A stretch of 24,278 nucleotides of DNA from an uncultured Gemmatimonadales bacterium. Its GTDB lineage: Bacteria > Gemmatimonadota > Gemmatimonadetes > Longimicrobiales > Gaopeijiaceae. A program made the position numbers and the translations under genes. A model generated the notes under the pieces. That model was not told where the DNA came from and did not search any database. It worked only from the letters and a program-made list of their open reading frames with translations. Shown one piece after another: positions 13,489-19,820 of this stretch. Position 1 is the stretch's first letter; every line of letters begins with the position of its first letter. The stretch covers positions 1 through 24,278 of the forward strand of contig CALJKZ010000674.1 in the NCBI GenBank assembly GCA_937983085.1, in the 5' to 3' direction.

Positions 13489-16143
13489 CTACTCCTGGCG
13501 CAGCGCCGACGCCGGCGGAATCCGCGATGCCCTGCGCGCCGGCATGAGCGTCGCCGCCGCCGCCACGACGGCCAGGAGCACGGTGACCGACGCCACCGTC
13601 AGCGGGTCGTAGGGAGAGACGCCGAAGAGCAGGCTTTGCAGAACCCTCGCCCCGGCGAGGGACGCCACCAGACCCACCACGATGCCCGCGATGGCCGGCT
13701 GGGCTCCCTGCCGGAGCACCAGGCGCATGACGTCGTCCGAGCTCGCCCCCAGAGCGATGCGGATCCCGATCTCCCGGGTCTGTCTCGTCACCAGATAGGC
13801 GACCACGCTGTACAGCCCGACGGCAGCCAGCACGATGGCCAGAACGGAAAAGACACCGAGCAGGGTGAGGTAGAAGCGCGTCGGCGCCAGGACCTCGTGA
13901 ACCCGGTCCTCCAGGCGATGGACGTCCGTGACGGCGAGGTCCGCGTCCAGGGAGGCCAGCACCTCGCGGGCAGCCGGCATGGCCGACTCGACCCCGGGAG
14001 CCAGGTGCAGGACGGCGTATTGGGAGTTGGCGGCGAACTGGGCGTTGGGGATGTAGATGGCCGGCTCCGGCTCCTCCATGGGGCTGAGCCTGCGGACGCT
14101 CCCCACGACGCCGACGATGGTGCGTGACGGGTCGCCGGCGAAGCCCCACGAGACGTCGCTGTCCAGCTCCGTACCCAACGGCTCACCAGGGGGGAAGTAG
14201 CGATCCACGAACGCTTGGTTCACCACTGCGACAGGTCGGTTGTCCCGACGGTCGGCAGGCTCGAGCCAGCGGCCTTGGAGTAGCGTGAGGCCGGCCGCCT
14301 CGAGATAGCCCGGCGTCACGAGACGGATGGGCACCGACGACCGGTCCGCCGCGGCGGGCTCAGGGCGGTCCACAAGCGCGAACGCGGCGCTGTTGTTGCC
14401 CGACGCCAGCCGAATGCCGAACCCCATGCCGGCCGCCTGGATCTCGGGTCGTGCGTTCAGCGCCATCTCCAGCTCTTCGTAGAAGCGGGCCACGCCCAAG
14501 GAGTCGTAGCGGCTGTCGGGGGCCGACACGCGGAAGCGCTCGACGCCGTCGGACCGGAATCCGAGGTCCACCGCCCGGGCCTCGGAGAGGGTCCGGAGCA
14601 TGAGGCCGGCTCCGAGGAGGAGGAAGAGCGAGAGGGCGACCTCACCCACGAGCAGCAACGAACGGAACCGGCCCGCCCCGCGGGAGCCGCTGGTCCGCTG
14701 TCCGCTACCCAGGCCTTCCGAGAGGGAGACCGAGGAGAGCTCCCGGGCCGGCAAGAGTCCGAAGAGCACCGTCACCGCGAAGACGGTGAGCACGGTGAAG
14801 CCCATGACGGTGGCGTCCATCCCGATCTCGTCGACGCGAGGCAGTGCGTCGGGCGCCATGGCCAGCAGGACCTGCGTGCCCCAGAAGGCGAGGGCGAGTC
14901 CCACCGTTCCGGCGAGGACCGCGAGGAGGAGGCTCTCGGTGAGAAGCTGTCGTGCGATACGCGTCCGGCTCGCACCCAGCGTCGAGCGAAGCGCCACCTC
15001 ACCTCGGCGGCCACCGGCCCGGACCAGCATCAGGTTGGCCACGTTGGCGCACGCGATGAGGAGCACCATGACCACGGCTCCGAGCAGCACCCACAAGCCC
15101 AGGCGTACCTCCGCGACCTGGGAATCGATGAGGCGCCTCAACTCGAAGGTCTCGTACTGGTGGGCGTCGGGATCGACTTCCGCGAGGCCTTCACCGGCGC
15201 GCACGAAGCCCGCCTCCGCCACCTCGAGGGATGACCCCGGCTGAATGCGACCGATGGTCCTCAGGATCCGGCATCCGTGGCCGCAGTCCTCGGGATTGTG
15301 CCGTCGGGGCAGCCACACCTCGGACTGACTCGGGAAGCCGAAGCCCTCCGGGGCGACACCCACGATCTCCCACGGCTCCCCACTCAGGGTGATGGCCCGA
15401 CCGAGCACGTCCGGGTCCCTACCGAGTCGCTCGGTCCAGAATCCGTGGGACACCACGGCGACCCGGGGACCGTCCGGCACGTCGTCGGCACGGTTCAGGT
15501 CCCGCCCCATGGCCGGCGCGGTGCCCAGGACCTCCATGAGACCGTCGGTGACGCGCGCGCCGGAGATCACCTCGGGCTGCCCAAGACCCGTCAGCGTCGG
15601 ATTCGAGGCGGAGTACCCGGCGAGGAGCACCCCGTCGACCTCCTCCTGGAAGGCGCGGACGTCCGGGTGGTCCACGGTCTGATTCCTCGTGCCTCGGAGG
15701 GTGAAGACCGGGACCACCTCGAAGAGGGCGTCGGAGTCGGGATACGGAAGGGGCTGGAGTAGCACGCCGTTGACCACGGTGAACATGGACACGGTGGCCC
15801 CGATCCCGAGTGCCAGCGTGATGATGGCCGCCGCCGTGAAGGCGGGTCGTCGCAGCAGCGTTCGCACGCCGAACTTCATGTCGTTCATCCACCCGTCCAT
15901 CGTCATCGTCTCCCGTGCCATGTGTCCGGCCGCCGCGCGGCCACGTTCGATCCATTCCAACACGGCCTGCCAGACGACATCGGCATACGCTGCCAACGCC
16001 GTGCGGGCGGCCTTCCCTTCAGCCCTCGCCTCGCGCAGCCGGTCCTCGAAGAGCCGCGTCATGTCCCGCCCGTACTCCGCCCTCAGATCTCCCGGGAGGA
16101 GCAGGAGCGCCCAGGCGTAGACGCGTGCGAGGGTCGGGTCCAT
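13489..16143 (-). CDS. ADOP-type orphan permease 2
   Basis: This 884-residue ADOP permease starts with a permease-prefix region (LLLLPGDLRAEYGRDMTRLFEDRL, residues 13-36). The first membrane segment is at about 99-128 (RPAFTAAAIITLALGIGATV), followed by a periplasmic MacB-like domain. The first helix set holds CANVANLMLVRAGGRRGEVAL. The second unit ends with LVTRQTREIGIRIALGASSD, FGVSPYDPLTVASVTVLL and LMPARRASRIPPASALRQE. The periplasmic part has two close cysteines (EDCGHGCRILR), a possible disulfide not seen in the other copies. ATG 16143 lies 4 bases after the PadR 2 stop, so the pair is translationally coupled. Its stop is followed almost at once by the tail of a different ADOP gene (13343-13474). 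No partner ATPase is nearby; the substrate is unknown. Confidence 0.9.
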   Translation of the reverse strand: MDPTLARVYAWALLLLPGDLRAEYGRDMTRLFEDRLREARAEGKAARTALAAYADVVWQAVLEWIERGRAAAGHMARETMTMDGWMNDMKFGVRTLLRRPAFTAAAIITLALGIGATVSMFTVVNGVLLQPLPYPDSDALFEVVPVFTLRGTRNQTVDHPDVRAFQEEVDGVLLAGYSASNPTLTGLGQPEVISGARVTDGLMEVLGTAPAMGRDLNRADDVPDGPRVAVVSHGFWTERLGRDPDVLGRAITLSGEPWEIVGVAPEGFGFPSQSEVWLPRRHNPEDCGHGCRILRTIGRIQPGSSLEVAEAGFVRAGEGLAEVDPDAHQYETFELRRLIDSQVAEVRLGLWVLLGAVVMVLLIACANVANLMLVRAGGRRGEVALRSTLGASRTRIARQLLTESLLLAVLAGTVGLALAFWGTQVLLAMAPDALPRVDEIGMDATVMGFTVLTVFAVTVLFGLLPARELSSVSLSEGLGSGQRTSGSRGAGRFRSLLLVGEVALSLFLLLGAGLMLRTLSEARAVDLGFRSDGVERFRVSAPDSRYDSLGVARFYEELEMALNARPEIQAAGMGFGIRLASGNNSAAFALVDRPEPAAADRSSVPIRLVTPGYLEAAGLTLLQGRWLEPADRRDNRPVAVVNQAFVDRYFPPGEPLGTELDSDVSWGFAGDPSRTIVGVVGSVRRLSPMEEPEPAIYIPNAQFAANSQYAVLHLAPGVESAMPAAREVLASLDADLAVTDVHRLEDRVHEVLAPTRFYLTLLGVFSVLAIVLAAVGLYSVVAYLVTRQTREIGIRIALGASSDDVMRLVLRQGAQPAIAGIVVGLVASLAGARVLQSLLFGVSPYDPLTVASVTVLLAVVAAAATLMPARRASRIPPASALRQE

Positions 16144-16147
16144 CGAC

Positions 16148-16498
16148 TCAGGCCCGTGGCGTGAGGAGATCGGCTGCCTGATCGACGAGACTCTTCAGCC
16201 GCATCGCCTCCGCCCGGGCCACCGCTTCACCCAGCGCTGTGACCGTGAAGTACCGCCGCCGCTGGTCGTCGATCGCCGGGTCGGGGCGCTCGTCGGTCTC
16301 CTCGATGAGCCCCTGTTCGTGCAACGTGCGGATGCGTCGATACAGGTTCGCGGGCATGATGGAGCCCGAGACGCCCGGGTCTGCCTCCAGGGCCTTCACC
16401 AAGGCGTACCCGTGCTGCTCCTCCTCCCGCAGCGCCACCAGGATCCGGAAGCTGTTGGGGTGCAGCGGTAGAAACGATTCGACGTCGAAGGCGCTCAC
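16148..16498 (-). CDS. PadR-family repressor 2
   Basis: The 116-residue protein starts at GTG 16498. The PadR winged helix is visible: NSFRILVALREEEQHGYALVKAL, IMPANLYRRIRTLHEQGLIEE, and a wing with RRRYFTVTALGEAVARAEA, followed by a C-terminal helix for dimer contact. It has the same subtype as PadR 1 (long wing with a PDPAIDDQRRRYF-type loop). It is directly upstream of ADOP permease 2. Two copies of a perfect palindrome lie in its promoter and leader, so autorepression is the likely control. The ribosome site is weak (GAGA about 8 bases before GTG). Confidence 0.87.
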   Translation of the reverse strand: MSAFDVESFLPLHPNSFRILVALREEEQHGYALVKALEADPGVSGSIMPANLYRRIRTLHEQGLIEETDERPDPAIDDQRRRYFTVTALGEAVARAEAMRLKSLVDQAADLLTPRA

Positions 16499-16525
16499 GG
16501 CTGTCTCTCGTGCGGAGTGGACCCA

Positions 16526-16546
16526 CTAGTGTCACCGTGACACTAG
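16526..16546 (-). promoter_or_regulatory. PadR 2 operator, leader copy
   Basis: A perfect palindrome with core TAGTGTCAC-C-GTGACACTA, extended by one more matching base on each side, centred at 16536. It lies in the predicted leader just downstream of the transcription start. Its centre is 32 bases (about three helical turns) from that of the second copy at 16559-16577. Confidence 0.75.
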
Positions 16547-16554
16547 ATGGATCC

Positions 16555-16583
16555 ACAGTAGTGTCACGGTGACACTAGTGCAA
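16555..16583 (-). promoter_or_regulatory. candidate promoter of the PadR 2/ADOP 2 operon
   Basis: Minus strand: TTGCAC (16583-16578), a 17-base spacer, then TACTGT (16560-16555). The hexamers are only moderate, but the spacing is ideal and the spacer is almost exactly the operator palindrome, so a bound repressor would exclude RNA polymerase. Confidence 0.5.
16559..16577 (-). promoter_or_regulatory. PadR 2 operator, promoter copy
   Basis: A perfect palindrome TAGTGTCAC-G-GTGACACTA centred at 16568. It is identical to the leader copy except for the central base and sits between the candidate -35 and -10. Confidence 0.75.
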
Positions 16584-16651
16584 GTCGACGGGGCCAAGAG
16601 AAGGCTGACCAGGACAGGGTGACGGTCCGGCCAGGAGGTCGTGAAAGCGGC

Positions 16652-19600
16652 CTACGACGTCGCGAAGGCCTTCACCGCATCCTCGCCCAGCACCCGATCC
16701 AGCGTCTCCACCAGACGCTCTCCGTCCTGCTGGGAGAAGGTCATGGGCGGCTTGATCTTCAAGACGTTGTGGGCCGGACCGTCGGCGCTGAGGAGGACGC
16801 CCAGCTCCTTGGCGCGGTTCACGACGTAGTGGGCGATCTCGGCCGAGGGGGTTTTCGCCGCGCGATTCGACACCAGCTCGATGCCGAGGAAGAGGCCCCG
16901 TCCGCGAACGTCGCCGATGCAGTCGTGGTGCATGGCGAGACCGGCGAGGCCGGCCTTGAGGGTGCCTCCGACGACGGCCGCGTGCTCCCTGAGCTGATCG
17001 GCCTTGATGACGTCGAGGACCGCGAGACCGATGGCCGCCGAGACGGGGTTGCCGCCGAAGGTGCTGAAGAACTCCATCCCGTTGTCGAACGACGCAGCGA
17101 TCTCGGGCGTGGTGACCACCGCACCGATGGGATGGCCGTTCCCCATGGGCTTGCCCAGGGTGACGATGTCCGGCGTCGCCTCCCCCGACTGGAAGCCCCA
17201 CATGTGGGAGCCCACCCGGCCGAAGCCGATCTGGACCTCGTCGGCGATGCACACGGCGCCCGCCGCTCTGGCGTTGCGGAAGGCCGCCTTGAGGTACCCG
17301 GGGGGCGGCTCGATCTGACCGGCGCAGGAGAGGATGGCCTCCGCGATGAAGGCCGCCGGCGGATGCCCGTCGGTGCCGAGGCTGGCGAACGCGTCGCGGA
17401 CGTGGCCGGCGTACCGTTCTGCGCGGCCCGATTCGCTGCGTCCGTACAGGCCCCTGTAGTCGTCGGGCAGGGGGGTCGTCCGGACCCAGCGGGGCGCTCC
17501 CGTGCCTCCTCGCCGTGCGTGCTTGTAGTGGCTGACGTCGATGAGGGCCTGCGAGTGGCCGTGGTAGCCCGACTCGATGGCGACGACGCCGGTACCGCCC
17601 GTGTGGGCCCGGGCGAGGCGAAGCGCCAACTCGTTGGCCTCCGACCCCGAGTTCACGAAGAAGCACACCGAGAGCGGATCGGGGAGGAGGGCTCCCAGGC
17701 GCTCGGCATACTCGAGGACCGATTCGTGGAGATAGCGGGTGTTGGTGTTGAGGACGCCCATCTGCCGACGTCCGGCCTCCACCACCTCCCTGCGCTCGTG
17801 ACCGACGTGGGCCACGTTGTTGATGCAGTCCAGGTAGCCGCGTCCGAGCTCGTCGTAGAGGTGGGTGTCGATGCCCCTCACGATGTGGAGTGGCGCATCG
17901 TACGAAAGGCTCAGGTTGGCGCCGAAGGCTGCTTCCCTGCGCGGTCCGAGGTCGGCCGACTCGGTGAATGTGGTCTCTCCGGGCAGGCGCAGGAGCAGGT
18001 TGGGGTCGGGTGAGAACGACGACCAGATGGCGCGCTCCCGGGGCAACGCCACCCCGGGGAACTCGCCCTCCCGATCCAACAGATCCGTCATGATCTGGAA
18101 GTGGAGATGCGGCGGCCAGTCGCCGTTCTCCGGGTAGGGACCGATGCGCGCGATGACGTCGCCCGCCGCCACTTCGGCGCCCACCTCGAGATCCGCGACG
18201 GACGCCCGCTCCAGGTGTCCGTACAGCGTCCAGAACGGACCGGCCGGTCCGTCGTGCTCGAGGATCACCGTGGGTCCGTAGTCGAGCCCCTCCCCGTTGT
18301 CCTGAACCGACTTCACCCTCGCCTTGAGCGGCGCCCTGACCTCCGCCCCGGCCTGGTCGAAGAGGTCGATGCCGAGATGGATGGTCCGACGCTCCCTGGG
18401 GTCGCCCTCCCGTCCGGCGAAGGTGTCGGTGAGGTAGAAGGCCCGCGGCTCCAGATACCGCCCGATTCCGACTTCCGCGCCCCGGTCCTCCATCTCACGA
18501 AACACGCGACGGGTGAACGCCTGCGTGTCCGCGGTGTCCCGTCCGTGCAGGAGAGGGCTGGCCACGCTCAGGTCCAGGACGCACGTGGCGTCGTCGGCGT
18601 CGGGAAGCTCCATGACGGGCTCGACCTTCTGCTCCCCCAGCCACGTCACCAGGTGTCGGGACGTGCGGCTTGCCGGAAGCCCGGCGGCATCACGCAGGAC
18701 ACCCTCCGCGAAGGCCACGGGGATCCGGTCGAGGGTGCGGATCATGTCCCAGGCCGGCTGCTCGGTGACGGTGGCGTACTCGTCGACCTGCTCCATCTGA
18801 TGGCGCTTCCACGCCGAGATGCTCACGCTCGCCCCCAGCCGTGCCCGGGCAAGCGCGTAGACGACGTCGATTTCGTCCACGCTCAGCGGCGTCCGCTCGT
18901 GGAATCCCCTCACCACGGCGGCGGCCGACATGAGCGGGTCGTCCGTCCCGAGAATGGCGTAGGCGATGGTGATGCCCAGGTCGAAGACCCTCGGAGCCGA
19001 GTGGGCGTCGCCGAGATCGATGATGCCGGTCACACGACGGGGTCCCTGGCCCGGCGCCGATACGAGCACGTTGTAGTCGTTGACGTCGCCGTGGATGACC
19101 TGGGAGCCGAGGCCCAGGAAGTCGGGCTCGCGCCGAATCCACTCCTCGTGGATCGCCTGGATCAGCCGCAACTCCTCACCGTGGAAGAGTTCGAAGCAGC
19201 GCTCCATCACGAGACCCGAGCGACCGAGGGCCCAGTCCAGATCCATGCGAGCCGGGGGGTGGTCGGGGTAGGCACCCAGGGCACTGTCGAGCTGGGCCAA
19301 ACGGACGCCCAGGTCATGGAGAAGGTCCAGCGACCGCGGGCGGGCCTCGGCGAGTAGGCCGCCCTCCAGGTACTGGACCACACGGAGCCGGTGCTCCTGC
19401 CCACGACCGTCGGTGTGCTTCACGATGCGCCGGTCGTCGGTGGAGCGGAGCACCGTGGGTGCGAAGCCGTCGGTGGCCCGATGGAGGTGCTCCACCAGGT
19501 CCGCTTCGATCTCCAGAATCTCGTCGGACTCGTCGGGGGTGCTGACCTTCACCACCCACCGCTCCCCCTCGGCGCTCTCGAAGAGGAAGTTCAGGTCCCG

Positions 19601-19705
19601 ATCCCCAGGCAGCGGAGTCAGCCGCCCCTCCATGCCGTAGTGCTCCCGCACGCCCTGGAGGACGTCGGCCTCGGCGATGTCCGGCCGGTTCTGGATCTTG
19701 ATCAT
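16652..19705 (-). CDS. three-domain fusion: APH/hydroxylysine kinase-like + M23 (LytM) + class III PLP phospho-lyase/aminotransferase
   Basis: The protein has 1017 residues and no signal peptide. Residues 1-345 are an APH-type kinase: Lys53 (WVVKVS), catalytic loop HGDVNDYN (205-212), and the metal-binding IIDLGD (228-233). The HGDxND loop and following VFDLGITIAYA resemble hydroxylysine kinase. Residues 420-545 are an M23 domain with its metal ligands: HLGID (His443, Asp447), YGHL (His497) and HLH (533-535). Residues 600-1017 are a class III PLP enzyme: SGSEANELALR, YHGHSQALIDVSHYKH, ADEVQIGFGR (Asp822), and PLP-lysine 852 in GKPMGNGHP, a motif I associate with ethanolamine-phosphate and phosphohydroxylysine phospho-lyases. 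The likely chemistry is phosphorylation of an amino alcohol followed by elimination of phosphate and ammonia. The role of the M23 part is unclear. ATG 19705 has no strong ribosome site. Confidence 0.88.
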   Translation of the reverse strand: MIKIQNRPDIAEADVLQGVREHYGMEGRLTPLPGDRDLNFLFESAEGERWVVKVSTPDESDEILEIEADLVEHLHRATDGFAPTVLRSTDDRRIVKHTDGRGQEHRLRVVQYLEGGLLAEARPRSLDLLHDLGVRLAQLDSALGAYPDHPPARMDLDWALGRSGLVMERCFELFHGEELRLIQAIHEEWIRREPDFLGLGSQVIHGDVNDYNVLVSAPGQGPRRVTGIIDLGDAHSAPRVFDLGITIAYAILGTDDPLMSAAAVVRGFHERTPLSVDEIDVVYALARARLGASVSISAWKRHQMEQVDEYATVTEQPAWDMIRTLDRIPVAFAEGVLRDAAGLPASRTSRHLVTWLGEQKVEPVMELPDADDATCVLDLSVASPLLHGRDTADTQAFTRRVFREMEDRGAEVGIGRYLEPRAFYLTDTFAGREGDPRERRTIHLGIDLFDQAGAEVRAPLKARVKSVQDNGEGLDYGPTVILEHDGPAGPFWTLYGHLERASVADLEVGAEVAAGDVIARIGPYPENGDWPPHLHFQIMTDLLDREGEFPGVALPRERAIWSSFSPDPNLLLRLPGETTFTESADLGPRREAAFGANLSLSYDAPLHIVRGIDTHLYDELGRGYLDCINNVAHVGHERREVVEAGRRQMGVLNTNTRYLHESVLEYAERLGALLPDPLSVCFFVNSGSEANELALRLARAHTGGTGVVAIESGYHGHSQALIDVSHYKHARRGGTGAPRWVRTTPLPDDYRGLYGRSESGRAERYAGHVRDAFASLGTDGHPPAAFIAEAILSCAGQIEPPPGYLKAAFRNARAAGAVCIADEVQIGFGRVGSHMWGFQSGEATPDIVTLGKPMGNGHPIGAVVTTPEIAASFDNGMEFFSTFGGNPVSAAIGLAVLDVIKADQLREHAAVVGGTLKAGLAGLAMHHDCIGDVRGRGLFLGIELVSNRAAKTPSAEIAHYVVNRAKELGVLLSADGPAHNVLKIKPPMTFSQQDGERLVETLDRVLGEDAVKAFATS

Positions 19706-19820
19706 GGTGCGTATCTACAGGCGAGCGCGTTGAAGCCCCGGGGCTTTCGCCGGGCCTGTAAGATTACGGCTTTTCGCCTCAGCGGGAGGGCCGGGTGTCC
19801 TCGGTCCCGACCCTTGCTCC
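19706..19820. other. intergenic gap with GC palindrome between ADOP 3 and the fusion gene
   Basis: The 115-base gap between two minus-strand genes contains a 14-base palindrome AAGCCCCGGGGCTT (19733-19746) and a small GTAA-GA-TTAC repeat (19758-19767). No T-run follows the palindrome on the minus strand, so it is not a standard terminator. It may mark the leader or operator of the fusion gene. No clear promoter was found. Confidence 0.4.

Noticed and set aside
16619..18013. 464-codon open frame on the + strand opposite the fusion gene
   Set aside because: It overlaps the PLP domain of the minus-strand gene, whose catalytic motifs are intact. The + translation shows no motif and no ribosome site.
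19733..19746. intrinsic terminator after ADOP permease 3
   Set aside because: The palindrome AAGCCCCGGGGCTT has no loop and no T-run on the minus strand, so it was left as an unexplained palindrome.
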